From Flavobacteriaceae bacterium ASP10-09a (GTDB lineage: Bacteria; Bacteroidota; Bacteroidia; Flavobacteriales; Flavobacteriaceae), in NCBI GenBank assembly GCA_000981625.1, contig LAQA01000007.1:62060-105736 (forward strand): 43,677 bases of DNA, in the 5' to 3' direction. Shown here piece after piece: positions 16,791 to 26,086 of this stretch (within the stretch, counting starts at the first letter, position 1; each line of letters starts with the position of its first letter). A model generated the notes under the pieces. The model had not been told where the DNA came from and did not search any database. It saw nothing but the letters and a program-made list of their open reading frames with translations. The position numbers and the translations under genes were made by a program.

Positions 16791-18722
16791 TTAATTCACA
16801 AAAATCTTAGAATTAAATGATAAACCATTACTAACTGCCTTTACGATGAATACTTGATTTTTATTATTAAAAGGTAAATAATGAATAGTTTTACCCCTAA
16901 TTTTCTTTTCCAGTATTTTTCTTCCCAACGTATCGAATATTTTAACATCTGTATCATCTGGTATTAAGGATACATCAAATACAATTTCATTTCCGTTATA
17001 ATAAATATGAATTGGTAGCTTATTATCTTCAATTTGGACTTCTTCAAAATGCAATAAAAAACGATCGGATGCATCTTCTAAAGTGGCATTAAAATCATAA
17101 GTAGGGTTGTCTTTTAAATCGTGTTTGGTTTTCGTTTTTGTATCCTCCAATAAGACAAAATCATAATTGGTAGTATCAAAATCAATACTCACAGTATAAT
17201 TTCCGTCACTTCCTGGTTTAAATGCCAATGGTATTATGGGGTTATTTGTTGTATTTGTTAAATAACGTACAGTTAATTCCCCTTTTCCCGTATTTAAATA
17301 CAAAGATGGAGCCGTTTTAATTGTACTATATAATTTAGCAGCTCCTGCTTGGTTTGAAGAGGCTCCAAATTGAAGTAAGACTTCATCAGAACCTAATCCT
17401 GATTGTGAAGTAATTCTAACTTTGATATTTTCTAGGTTTTCGTAATTTTTATTATTGTCGGTTTTAAACCAATTACTAGCATCTGTGTGTACTCTAATAT
17501 CGTTTGTCATATTAATATCAGCATTACTATCGGCTCTTACAAAAAAACCTTGCATGGGTGCTATGAAATTTGAAATTCCATTAGTTCCTGTAGATGCTAA
17601 TGAGTTATAAACTCCATAATTATTTGTTGCTGGATTCCAAATCCACATATCATAACCCCCGCCTGAATCTACTAAATTAGAGCGTGTCCATCCAGAGGAA
17701 GCTTTCCAATCAATAGAGGATGGATATGGATTACCTATCAAATTAAATCCAATTAACAATGGATCTGCAGTGCTGTTCTTTGTAACAGCATAACTTACAT
17801 TACCATTGTTTAGGTTTCCTGCAAACTGATTTGTTGGGTTGGATGCTTGAACGGAATACAAATAACCTCTACCAGATACAAAATTAGCACTAGGATGAAC
17901 GGTTGGCCAATTTGGATTTTCATCTGAACTTGTTGGAGAAGTATTTAATTGATACACCCAACAAGGAGTTGGCTCATCAAAAACATACAAATCGTATCCA
18001 GTACCATTTCCATAAGTCCCGGACGGCACCCACGATGAACTAGCAATTACTTGGTTAGAAACAGGGGGTGCTAAAAAGTGCCAATCCTCTGCATTGCCAG
18101 AAATATAGCGTTGAACAGTTGCGGGTACATTTACAGTAGTATGAATAAGAGAAGCAGTGCCAGCGACGGTAGATTCTAAAACAAAACCTGCATTTCCTCC
18201 AGAATTCGTAATGACCCCAGTAACTGTTAAGTTTTTAGCCGCTTCAATTTTAAATATTTTCCCTGAATTAATGGTAAGGTTATTTGTAATTATTGTTTGC
18301 GTTGAACTTAAAGTAACACCTAAAGCATTGTCTATTGTTAGGTTATAGTAGGAAGTAGAACCTGACATCGTCATCATCTGTGCCGATGTGCCATTCATAT
18401 TTACAGTACCGGTGGTGTCGCCAATTGCAACAGTTCCTGTATTTGTGAAATTGCCTGTAATATTATATGTACCATTACCTTGTGTAGCACCGGCATTAAT
18501 AAGAGTATTTAAAATAATCGTTCCTGCATTGTTTAAGGTTGTAGTATTATCATTATTGATGTTGTCCACGCTAACCACAGTGCCACTGCTAACAGAAACA
18601 TAAACACCTTTATTGGAAATGTATTGTGCTTGTATTTCCTGTTTCAGTAATAAAAATAGTATCCCCAATAAAATGGCTGGCCATTTTATACTAAAAATTT
18701 TATGATGAATGAAATTTTTCAT
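16791..18722 (-). CDS. Secreted cell-surface protein with T9SS type A C-terminal domain
   Basis: A 643-residue protein with a long N-terminal signal peptide (cleaved near residue 33, IQAQ). Residues 35-200 are Asn/Thr/Gly-rich strand repeats (NAGTIILNT, TGNFTNTGTVAIG, NNLTINSGKIF) like pectin-lyase-type beta-helix turns. A middle beta-rich part (about 205-430) has GFNLIGNPYPSSIDW, typical of Bacteroidota surface proteins. The last 75 residues (YYNGNEIVFDVS, VKIFDTLGRKIL, and an end on SKIFVN) form a type A T9SS sorting domain, so it should be exported through the outer membrane by T9SS and anchored on the surface. Last gene of the minus-strand run that starts with the pilus locus; 95 nt after the DUF3494 gene, with no clear terminator between. 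Confidence 0.85.
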   Translation of the reverse strand: MKNFIHHKIFSIKWPAILLGILFLLLKQEIQAQYISNKGVYVSVSSGTVVSVDNINNDNTTTLNNAGTIILNTLINAGATQGNGTYNITGNFTNTGTVAIGDTTGTVNMNGTSAQMMTMSGSTSYYNLTIDNALGVTLSSTQTIITNNLTINSGKIFKIEAAKNLTVTGVITNSGGNAGFVLESTVAGTASLIHTTVNVPATVQRYISGNAEDWHFLAPPVSNQVIASSSWVPSGTYGNGTGYDLYVFDEPTPCWVYQLNTSPTSSDENPNWPTVHPSANFVSGRGYLYSVQASNPTNQFAGNLNNGNVSYAVTKNSTADPLLIGFNLIGNPYPSSIDWKASSGWTRSNLVDSGGGYDMWIWNPATNNYGVYNSLASTGTNGISNFIAPMQGFFVRADSNADINMTNDIRVHTDASNWFKTDNNKNYENLENIKVRITSQSGLGSDEVLLQFGASSNQAGAAKLYSTIKTAPSLYLNTGKGELTVRYLTNTTNNPIIPLAFKPGSDGNYTVSIDFDTTNYDFVLLEDTKTKTKHDLKDNPTYDFNATLEDASDRFLLHFEEVQIEDNKLPIHIYYNGNEIVFDVSLIPDDTDVKIFDTLGRKILEKKIRGKTIHYLPFNNKNQVFIVKAVSNGLSFNSKIFVN

Positions 18723-18817
18723 ACTGGTTTTATATATTCTTATTTAACTTTTTGGAAAACTAAAGTACTGTTAATACTAGTTGCTTTTCTGTTATATTCT
18801 CTACTATTATAGTCTTG

Positions 18818-20143
18818 TTAGTTTCCCACCTTAATTAAGGTTAATATTCTATTTATGACACTAATCTCTTTGTTATCAGAATCTTGTGTATCAACTTTCC
18901 ATCTCACATCAATAACTTCCCCTGCATTAACTGTGGCAGTGCCTTGCAAAGAAATGTCCGATGGGTTTAATAAATGGGTTCTGGTTCTGCTAGAATTTGG
19001 AATTAATATGCCATTTTTATAAAGACTAAAAGTAGCCATATGATTGACTGTTGTAACTGTAGTAGTTGTCCCTGATTGATATATAGTTCCATTAACAGTA
19101 GCCGTTCCAAAGCCAGTGATAGCACCTGCGTTACTTGCAATATCTCCAGTATAAATTGAAGCTCCTGTATTGGCAATCCCTCCAGAACTCGTAAATATTA
19201 CGAAATTAGATAATGATCTAAAATCGATATCGGAAGAATCCGTAGGTAATGAAATTGTGCCTTCTCCAAAAGAGATTGCGCCTAATGTCGTTAATAACCT
19301 TCCAGTTACTGTACAAGTTGCGCCAACTGCAATAGCTGATCCATGAGAAAATAATGTTCCTTGTATAGTCGTTGAAGCACCTAAGCCTATTGCTCCATCG
19401 GCTACCCAAAAAACATTTTTTGCAGTCGCTCCATTTACCAAAGCAACAGTCACTCCAGACCCTGTGTTAAATGCTCCCGTAGCTCTTATTGCAAATAGGG
19501 CGTTTGGGTCGCCTCCACCATCTAAGGTAAGAGTTCCCGCAATAGAAGCTGCTCCAGCTATATCGTAAACTCCAGGAGAAAGAGTTTCTCCAGACCCAAA
19601 AACAAGAGGATGTGTTGAACTGGTTGCTGGTATTGCCATTATATCAGTATAAATTAAATTTAAATCTGATGCTAATGTTGCAGTGTTCATCGTTTCTGTA
19701 TTATTAGCTGCAGGTATAGAAACTTGCCCATTAAAAAGCACTAAATAAGTAGCTGTTTCTGGTGCTGTTTGGTTCATGTCTGCAATTGCAACATCTGAAG
19801 TCGAAGATGTTGTAAGAGTTGATCCAGCGTCTACAGAAAGGTAGGCTGAACTATCTGATACCAAAACAACCCAAGTACTTCCGTTATAGAAATTGAACCG
19901 ACTAGTTGAAGTATTGTAAATCATCAACCCGTTAGCAGGCAAACTGATAAGGTCTCTTTCTGCTGTGGTCATTCTTGGAATAAGTACACCCTTAGTGGTC
20001 GTCCTCATTTCAAGGATCGATGATGGGTCAGGGGTAATTGAGGTACTGCTTATACCCATTGACTGCGCAGATATCTTATGATTGCTAAAGCTTAATATTA
20101 GCAATATCATTAGTGATGTTAAAAGTTTTAATTTTGATTTCAT
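18818..20143 (-). CDS. Secreted DUF3494 (ice-binding-type) protein, modules in swapped order
   Basis: A 441-residue secreted protein (signal peptide to about residue 27). Residues 28-97 are an N-terminal module with LEMRTTTKGVLIPRMTTAER, common on Bacteroidota surface proteins. Residues about 150-300 match the main body of DUF3494: ATLASDLNLIYTDI, LSPGVYDIAGAASIAGTL, DGGGDPNALFAIRATGA, VNGATAKNVFW, TTIQGTLFSHGSAIAVGA and VTGRLLTTLGAISFG. The segment that normally opens DUF3494 (LSNFVIFTSSGGIANTGAS...TGDI...GAITGFG) is at 311-346, after the body. A beta-rich tail follows. DUF3494 proteins bind ice and inhibit recrystallisation or anchor cells to ice; whether this one still does is unknown. It starts 94 nt after the usher gene in the same direction. 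Confidence 0.82.
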   Translation of the reverse strand: MKSKLKLLTSLMILLILSFSNHKISAQSMGISSTSITPDPSSILEMRTTTKGVLIPRMTTAERDLISLPANGLMIYNTSTSRFNFYNGSTWVVLVSDSSAYLSVDAGSTLTTSSTSDVAIADMNQTAPETATYLVLFNGQVSIPAANNTETMNTATLASDLNLIYTDIMAIPATSSTHPLVFGSGETLSPGVYDIAGAASIAGTLTLDGGGDPNALFAIRATGAFNTGSGVTVALVNGATAKNVFWVADGAIGLGASTTIQGTLFSHGSAIAVGATCTVTGRLLTTLGAISFGEGTISLPTDSSDIDFRSLSNFVIFTSSGGIANTGASIYTGDIASNAGAITGFGTATVNGTIYQSGTTTTVTTVNHMATFSLYKNGILIPNSSRTRTHLLNPSDISLQGTATVNAGEVIDVRWKVDTQDSDNKEISVINRILTLIKVGN

Positions 20144-20237
20144 AACTCTGGATTTAAAAGTAAAAAATATAAAAGTTGATTAACATAACAGCTAAATTTA
20201 AGTCATCCCAATAAATCGGGAAAAGATTTTTAATTAA

Positions 20238-23200
20238 TTAATCCATAACTTTAATATGTGTTTTCACATGAATTCTAAGACCATCTTTATAGGCAACAAC
20301 GTAAGCATCTTGAATTCCGAGCGCTTTCATTTTATTTTTTACAACTTTCGCTTCTTTTAATGTCTTAAAATCACCAAATAAATACCTTATAATAATATTG
20401 TTTAGGCTTTCATAATATATTGGTGATAAGTTCAATAATTGTCTTGATGTAATGGTATTTCTATAAGCACCTATCTGAACAGTATAAACAAGTCCTTTAA
20501 TATACGTAATATTTGTAAAAGAAGAATCTATAATTTTATTTTCTAATTTAACAGTGCTAGCAATCTTTCTTTTAATATCCTCTTCAACAGTAACAACTTT
20601 AATGGTTTCTTTTTGAATATCATTTTTTTTAACTAATTTTTTTTTAGACTGTATAGTAAAATCAAGCTCATCAATAATAGCTCCATCAACAAATGCTTTT
20701 ATCGTTATATTATGTGTTGCTGGCGATGCCTGATATCCTAATTTTTGTAATTGTTTTTCATCTATACGAATCGTATACTCTCCTGGATTTAAACCAAGAT
20801 AACTATAATAACCATCTCTTTCGCTCAGCGTTTCGGCAACTTTATTTCCTTTTTTACCAATTATTTGTATTGTAATACGTCCCTGACCTTCACTTATATT
20901 CTCTTTATTTAAGTATACCATACCACTTATTTCACCTACAGAAAGGATTGGTACATCTACGCGTTTGTATTGGTTTGGATCGATAAGTACTTGATACGTT
21001 TTGTATTTAAATCGCCAAGAAACATTATCTAAATCGTCGTCAGAAAACGTAATATTATAATTTATAAACGAGTTTAAGTCAGAAACACGAACGATAGAAT
21101 CTTTCTTACTTATATCAGCTTTACCTCCATTAACTTTTACATTATTTAACAAGACCATTTGTTCTCCTTTATCTCTTTTACCATCTTGATTTAAATCAAG
21201 AAACGGATAAAATAAAATTCCTCCTTTACCTAAGGCTGAATTGTAACCTGGCTTAACCGAACCATCTCCTAAACCTAAAGCGATACTTCCTTGGGCATTT
21301 TCAGAAAAATTGAGCCTATTATTACTATATGATGATGTAAAACCTGCGCGTGCAAAAGGTAAATCGTACCTAAAGTTTAAAAAAAAATTATCGGTTTTTG
21401 ATACGGAGTTTCTTTCATAAGAAGCTGAAAAATACATTTTAGAAATCCTTTTTTCAATTTCTATTCGATGTCTTAAAAGTTGATTGTCACTAATATTGAA
21501 TTCAATGGAAGGTCTTAAAATAAAACCATTTCTCATTCTGTAGGAAAGAGCTATGTTTGAAGTGATATAAGCCGGTCTATTACTAACCCAGTTAAGAAGT
21601 GTTGATACATTAGCCTTAAAATTTTTATAATAACCTGAAAAAATAGCATCCAACTGATTAAAATTAAATGCATCATATACATATTGATTGTAATTTAATC
21701 GGGCGTATCCTGAAACCTTTTTCATTTTAAAAGGAAGTAAAACCTTTGCTTTTCGCTCTTCATTTGCATTAAATCTAGTAGCTAATTGGCTATCAACATA
21801 TTTAGCATACTCAATTTCTAAAAAAGAGCTTTTACCAAAATTATAGCTTAATAAGCCTTTTGTTCTAACATTATGAGCATATTCAGCGTTTAAAACAAGT
21901 TTGTTAAATGGTTGAAAAGCAATTGTAGCAAATGGGATAAATGGTTTGTTTTGGATACTTGATAAATATTCAAAACCTCCTCCAATAGTAACAGATCTAT
22001 TAACTCCATAATTTACAACTCCTCGTCCAAATTTACTATTTTCACCATCTTGTAATACTCCTCCAGAAATACGGTATTCTGCTTTTTTTGCAGGGATAAA
22101 TGTAAAAGGAATATTCATGGTACGTTCTTCAATGCGTTCTTCGCCTAAAGGGCCGTAGAATTTAAGTTTTAAGGTTGTATACCCATATACTATTGGAACT
22201 TTAAACACATACAATCCCGAAGCGTCTGCCGCAGTATAATCAACCAAGACATCATTAATATACAATTCAACGGTCCAGTTTGGTTCTGTATATTCATTTA
22301 TGATATGATATCCTCCCGTTTTTCTGACTGTATTAGGAGTATTATTAATTGATCCACCAATTACTGGAGTTTCTAAAAAAGAAATACTTTGATTGTATAT
22401 TTTACCTATTTCAACTTGCTTAAAGTACTTTTTATCATTGTCTACCCAACGCCAATTATAATGCAGTTGTCTGTTGTCAAATTTAATTTGGTCATTATAA
22501 TTTATAAAAATATTTGCCTGACCATATAATAATTCAGCACCCATCCCTAGTCCAATTCTATTTCTTGTAGTTTCATTTTTTGTTTGAGAGGATGCTAATG
22601 ACCAATCCAACATACCTTCTTTAAATAAATGATATTCTCTTTGTACTACTTTATCTACCTTAGGTTCTTTATTTTGTAATTTAGAAATGTTTTTACGCAT
22701 TTGCTCTAATCGCATTTGCTTTACTAAAGGCAACTCAAAATTAGCCTCTAATTTTATAGATAAGGAACGATAATTAAAAACAATATTTAAGCCAAATGCT
22801 TCGTTAATAATAGTGGACTCTATGTAAATAGCCCCTAATTTTTTAACGATTCCATTATTAGATTTAATTATTTTATTTCCTACTTCAATTTGTCTTGAAT
22901 TTAAATCTACACTATATTTTTTTCGTTCATTTTCAATAAACCCTTTTAAAAGATTACCTCCATCTTCAACTTTACAATAAATTTCTAATTTTTTAAATAA
23001 ATCATCAATATTTATATATAACTTTTTAGTATCAGTAATAATAACATTGGTTTCAAATCTATAATAACCACTCACATAAAATTCAACAGAAACTTCATCA
23101 AATGAAACAATAGAATCTATTTTTCGTTCAATAAAAGTATTTGATGCATTTACTGTAGAAGAAAAACACATTAGCGCTATTATGCTCCACCACAAAGCAT

Positions 23201-23264
23201 TATTTATATTGGTGTATAGTCGCCCTTTTAAATAACATAAAAGATGTAGTTGCTTTGCGACCAT
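20238..23264 (-). CDS. Usher-like outer-membrane protein with CnaB-like and SPOR domains
   Basis: A 1008-residue protein with a signal peptide (cleaved near residue 40, TVNAS). An N-terminal domain (about 55-175) is followed by a long run of amphipathic strands (about 215-655) fitting a beta-barrel. Within it, residues about 315-385 (TGGYHIINEY, WTVELYINDVLVDY, ASGLYVFKVPIVYGYTTLKLKFYGPLGE) resemble the plug region of fimbrial ushers. After the barrel come a Ca-loop-like LDLNQDGKRDKGE (689-701), a CnaB/SdrD-like domain (about 777-870, ERDGYYSYLGLNPGEYTI) and a SPOR domain (about 923-1000, VYTVQIGAYRNT), which in other proteins binds glycan strands of peptidoglycan. The ATG overlaps the last base of the preceding subunit stop. 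Exporting and assembling the DUF4402 subunits is the likely role. Confidence 0.75.
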   Translation of the reverse strand: MVAKQLHLLCYLKGRLYTNINNALWWSIIALMCFSSTVNASNTFIERKIDSIVSFDEVSVEFYVSGYYRFETNVIITDTKKLYINIDDLFKKLEIYCKVEDGGNLLKGFIENERKKYSVDLNSRQIEVGNKIIKSNNGIVKKLGAIYIESTIINEAFGLNIVFNYRSLSIKLEANFELPLVKQMRLEQMRKNISKLQNKEPKVDKVVQREYHLFKEGMLDWSLASSQTKNETTRNRIGLGMGAELLYGQANIFINYNDQIKFDNRQLHYNWRWVDNDKKYFKQVEIGKIYNQSISFLETPVIGGSINNTPNTVRKTGGYHIINEYTEPNWTVELYINDVLVDYTAADASGLYVFKVPIVYGYTTLKLKFYGPLGEERIEERTMNIPFTFIPAKKAEYRISGGVLQDGENSKFGRGVVNYGVNRSVTIGGGFEYLSSIQNKPFIPFATIAFQPFNKLVLNAEYAHNVRTKGLLSYNFGKSSFLEIEYAKYVDSQLATRFNANEERKAKVLLPFKMKKVSGYARLNYNQYVYDAFNFNQLDAIFSGYYKNFKANVSTLLNWVSNRPAYITSNIALSYRMRNGFILRPSIEFNISDNQLLRHRIEIEKRISKMYFSASYERNSVSKTDNFFLNFRYDLPFARAGFTSSYSNNRLNFSENAQGSIALGLGDGSVKPGYNSALGKGGILFYPFLDLNQDGKRDKGEQMVLLNNVKVNGGKADISKKDSIVRVSDLNSFINYNITFSDDDLDNVSWRFKYKTYQVLIDPNQYKRVDVPILSVGEISGMVYLNKENISEGQGRITIQIIGKKGNKVAETLSERDGYYSYLGLNPGEYTIRIDEKQLQKLGYQASPATHNITIKAFVDGAIIDELDFTIQSKKKLVKKNDIQKETIKVVTVEEDIKRKIASTVKLENKIIDSSFTNITYIKGLVYTVQIGAYRNTITSRQLLNLSPIYYESLNNIIIRYLFGDFKTLKEAKVVKNKMKALGIQDAYVVAYKDGLRIHVKTHIKVMD

Positions 23265-23767
23265 TAGTCTTGCGTAAAGTTCATAGAAAAACTCCCTGTA
23301 TAAACCCCTGTAAAAGCTCCGGCAGGAATATCAAGTGTTCCTCCAACACGAAGAGTTGTAATAAAAGTACAATTAGTATTTACGGCAAAAATTGTACCAC
23401 TTGGTCCTTTTTCTGTGTCACCAAGGGTTAAAGTTATGGAAGGAGCGCCATTGGTAATTGTTGTTGTTGGGTTATATGTTAGTGTAACATTTCTACCTTG
23501 GCATAGTGTTATATCAAAAATAGCAGGGCGTGCATTTACGCTTGACACTACTACAACACCACCTGTAGTTGAAACACTCCCTTGCCAATTTACAGTTATT
23601 GTGCCCGCACTAGTAACGTAAAATGTACCAAAATCTATTGGTTGTGTGGGTATTGCAGAAACTGTTCTTTGTGGTAATGATGGTTGCGAATACGAAGTAT
23701 TTAAACAAAAAAAGAGTGTAAAAAATAATAATTTTAAAAAAGTTTTATTAAAGTGGCTTACTGTCAT
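23264..23767 (-). CDS. DUF4402-like pilus subunit with two cysteines
   Basis: A 167-residue protein: signal peptide to about residue 27 (TSYSQ), then IDFGTFYVTSAGTITVNW, a VTLTYN strand, RVGGTLDIPAG and GVYTGSFSMNF. This is the order of the DUF4402 family (FG near the start, GG/GA-TL and G-Y-G near the end), which is related to spore-coat-U/pilin-like folds. Unlike the two major pilins, the mature part has two cysteines (ITLCQG and VNTNC) that could form a disulfide. It lies between the chaperone and usher genes; a minor, adaptor or tip subunit is a reasonable guess. Confidence 0.7.
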   Translation of the reverse strand: MTVSHFNKTFLKLLFFTLFFCLNTSYSQPSLPQRTVSAIPTQPIDFGTFYVTSAGTITVNWQGSVSTTGGVVVVSSVNARPAIFDITLCQGRNVTLTYNPTTTITNGAPSITLTLGDTEKGPSGTIFAVNTNCTFITTLRVGGTLDIPAGAFTGVYTGSFSMNFTQD

Positions 23768-23803
23768 AATCCAAAATTTTATTTTAAAACAACTATCTAT
23801 AGC

Positions 23804-24673
23804 TTAAAAGTCTAATTCCGCATCCGCTAATTTTTTTTTACTCTCGTTAGCTGTATAGACGACTTTAAATTTACCGCCAGTAAAAGTAATTCCTTTAGGT
23901 GTTTTTAATTGTATTTTAACTTTTCTTACCTCACCAGGTGTATATACGGCAACACCTTTAACTTTCGCTACTTCAACTATTGTATTTTTAAGAGAAACAT
24001 AGTTTATATGAATATCACCGTAGGTAGACATATTTCCAGTTCTGTTTAAATTGAAGTTTATAAAATGATTCAACTCTTTGTCTTTTTCATAAAACAAATC
24101 AGAAATTGTTGTTACTGTATTAGGTTTCCCTTTTTTAATAATAGTTGCAATAGAAATTCCAAAAACAGCTTCTAATTTTACAGATATGGAAGTTGAATCT
24201 ACTACCTTCTCCTTTTGTCCAAGTGGATTGTTATTTTTTTTAGCTCTAAAATAAAGATGTGAACGGTATTCACCTTCTTTTAATTTTGTTGACTTGGTTA
24301 ACTGTACTTTAACTATTTGAGATTCATTGGGAGCTAATGTTACCTTACGAGGGAAAACCCGTAAATAAGGTGTTGCAAAATATTGTCCAATATCTGGTGT
24401 TTTGATCGCTTTAAACCCACCATTCACATCCATTCTATATTGTAGAAATGAAACATTATATACGGCAGTATCTTTTCCTATGTTAGAAAGGATTAGTTGT
24501 TTTACTCTTTTTCCCCCATCAAATACAATACGCTTTGGAAAAATTAATAAATCTCCTTGAGCGCTTGTTGTAGTTATAAACAAAAAAAAACAAAAAATAA
24601 AAGCGACCAATTTAAGCTGACAAGTTCTAAGAGAATAATCTTTTCTTTTTACAATGTTCCAAAATATAGCCAT
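23804..24673 (-). CDS. PapD-like periplasmic pilus chaperone
   Basis: A 289-residue protein with a long n-region signal peptide (hydrophobic 22-37, ending TTSAQ). The mature part begins LLIFPKRIVFDGGKRVKQLILSN, then has YLRVFPRKVTLAPNESQIVKVQL and GEYRSHLYFRAKK, the strand order of the N-terminal Ig domain of fimbrial chaperones, followed by a second beta domain (about 180-289). Lys/Arg residues in FPKR and YRSHL are candidates for the basic pair that anchors the subunit C-terminus in PapD. It begins 12 nt after the first pilin and ends 36 nt before the next subunit, so it is in the same operon. It should cap DUF4402 subunits in the periplasm. Confidence 0.82.
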   Translation of the reverse strand: MAIFWNIVKRKDYSLRTCQLKLVAFIFCFFLFITTTSAQGDLLIFPKRIVFDGGKRVKQLILSNIGKDTAVYNVSFLQYRMDVNGGFKAIKTPDIGQYFATPYLRVFPRKVTLAPNESQIVKVQLTKSTKLKEGEYRSHLYFRAKKNNNPLGQKEKVVDSTSISVKLEAVFGISIATIIKKGKPNTVTTISDLFYEKDKELNHFINFNLNRTGNMSTYGDIHINYVSLKNTIVEVAKVKGVAVYTPGEVRKVKIQLKTPKGITFTGGKFKVVYTANESKKKLADAELDF

Positions 24674-24685
24674 AAAACTTTTATT

Positions 24686-25201
24686 TTAATTGTAATTCAC
24701 TGTAACATCAAAACCAGTAGCATTTGTATAAACTCCAGGAGTTTGAGCTGCACCCACATTCAATGTTGCACCCACATTTAAAGTTTGTGCCCCAGCAGTA
24801 AGTATTCCTGTTTCACTAGGAGTACTCGTAAATGTATTTACTATCATCGTCGCATTGCTAACAGGATCTGTAATCGTATAATCTGCACTCGGTATTGTAA
24901 TTGTGTAAGTATACACGCCTTCTCCTCCAACATTAAATGAAGCTTGAGTGAAAGTACCTGTTGTACTAGGCAAAGTAACACCAGCTGTTCTCGTTCTTGT
25001 TCCTGCAGGTGCCATTACCACAGTTCCTGCTGTTCCAGCTTGTATCGCTACATTTCCAAAATTCATATCTATTGCATTTGCAATTGTAATTGGAGCAATA
25101 ATAGTTGCTGTCGCTGTCGCTGTTGCTGTTGCTTGCGCAAAAGTGTTGGTTGTAAAAACAGCGATTAAAAGGAATACGAAAAATAATTTTTGTAAGTTCA
25201 T
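24686..25201 (-). CDS. DUF4402 pilin-like protein, copy 1
   Basis: A 171-residue secreted protein (signal peptide to about residue 22, NTFA). The mature N-terminus is QATATATATATIIAPITI: an alternating Ala/Thr stretch before the domain, well suited to act as a donor strand. The domain has IDMNFGNVAIQ, GTRTRTAGVTLP, ASFNVGG, TLNVGATLNVGAAQ and ends PGVYTNATGFDVTVNYN, the classical DUF4402 ending. No cysteines in the mature part. First gene of the chaperone-usher operon with its own TATATTTG box 52 nt upstream. It shares long identical DNA blocks with copy 2 at 26337. Probable major subunit of a surface fibre. Confidence 0.82.
   Translation of the reverse strand: MNLQKLFFVFLLIAVFTTNTFAQATATATATATIIAPITIANAIDMNFGNVAIQAGTAGTVVMAPAGTRTRTAGVTLPSTTGTFTQASFNVGGEGVYTYTITIPSADYTITDPVSNATMIVNTFTSTPSETGILTAGAQTLNVGATLNVGAAQTPGVYTNATGFDVTVNYN
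25104..25133 (-). repeat. Hexanucleotide repeat coding (Ala-Thr)5 in pilin copy 1
   Basis: Five tandem units, GTTGCT GTCGCT GTCGCT GTTGCT GTTGCT on the plus strand, coding the Ala-Thr repeats at the mature N-terminus. The paralogue has the same five-unit block at 26764-26793 with one changed unit (GTTACT, giving Val). Slippage would change the length in steps of two residues without a frameshift. Confidence 0.7.
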
Positions 25202-25252
25202 AATGTAAGTTTTTTTATTTGATTAATAGTTCTTTGTTTCTGTTTTCTTCTA

Positions 25253-25260
25253 CAAATATA
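25253..25260 (-). promoter_or_regulatory. -7 element TATATTTG of the pilus operon
   Basis: CAAATATA on the plus strand reads TATATTTG on the minus strand, an exact TAnnTTTG match 52 nt before the pilin ATG. I see no good TTTG at the -33 distance, so an activator may be needed. Confidence 0.5.
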
Positions 25261-25413
25261 TGCGAGCATTTACCTTTAGGTGAAGAAAAATAGATAGGCA
25301 AATCTTAAGTATCGATTAACGGTTAATTTCTTTAGGTAAATAGATTTAAAGAATGGGCAATTATCTTGGCTATTTAGCTTATTATCATCATTTATTTAAT
25401 CTCCATCATTATT

Positions 25414-25539
25414 TTAATCTTCTAATTTATCAGCATTTCTAAAATTCATATCTAATACATTCGCAATTGTAATTAGAGTAATAACAGTTGCAGTTACTAT
25501 TGCTTGCACCATTGAATTTTTTGAGAGCCTCATTATCAT
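25414..25539 (-). pseudogene. Relic of a third DUF4402 pilin gene
   Basis: A 41-codon open frame on the minus strand reads QAIVTATVITLITIANVLDMNF, aligning with QATATATATATIIAPITIANAIDMNFG of the intact pilins; the plus-strand DNA (around 25438-25510) is clearly similar to 25055-25145. It stops soon after the NFG position (here NFR), so about three quarters of the domain is missing, and the signal peptide is replaced by an unrelated short leader. This shows that the locus once had at least three tandem pilin copies. Confidence 0.75.
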
Positions 25540-26086
25540 CCCGACAGTTATAGTATTAAATATTTTTTATAAAAAAAAGGCTTAATTTAGTTTCTAAAAA
25601 ACAATATTTCACATGATATTTATCATAAATTAACACCTCAAAGAGACGCTGCAAAAAGTATGTTGGCTTGTGAAAAAATGTTTAAAAACATTAAATAACG
25701 CAATGCTATTCAATAGAAGGTTTTTTTAATTTTTAAGCATTCGAACCTAGTATAATTAGCTGAAATAGCGCCACAAATTAATTTCTATATTAATCCGTAT
25801 CCATCAATAAATCACAGGAAATCTTACGAGAATATTAAATTTCAACCTTTATTTATAGGGGTGTAAATGCAGTTTAATAACTCAATTTTTTTAAAAGTGA
25901 TTTTAAAAAATAGCCTCAAGTTTATCAATTAGTCTATGTTTAAGAAGTCAAAAGACATGGAGCTATTAAAGATAAAATTAAGAATGGATTGCTAATTAAG
26001 GTAGATGTCATAATCATTAAAATAGCTTTGGTGTTTTTTTGCGACACTTGCTAGCTCTTCTATAGAATTAATTTTACTTTCGTTCC

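Noticed and set aside
24944-25208. Cys-rich and Val/Ala-rich open frames opposite the pilin gene
   Set aside because: They arise from the GCA-ACA repeat codons read on the other strand; the DUF4402 frame is clearly the coding one.
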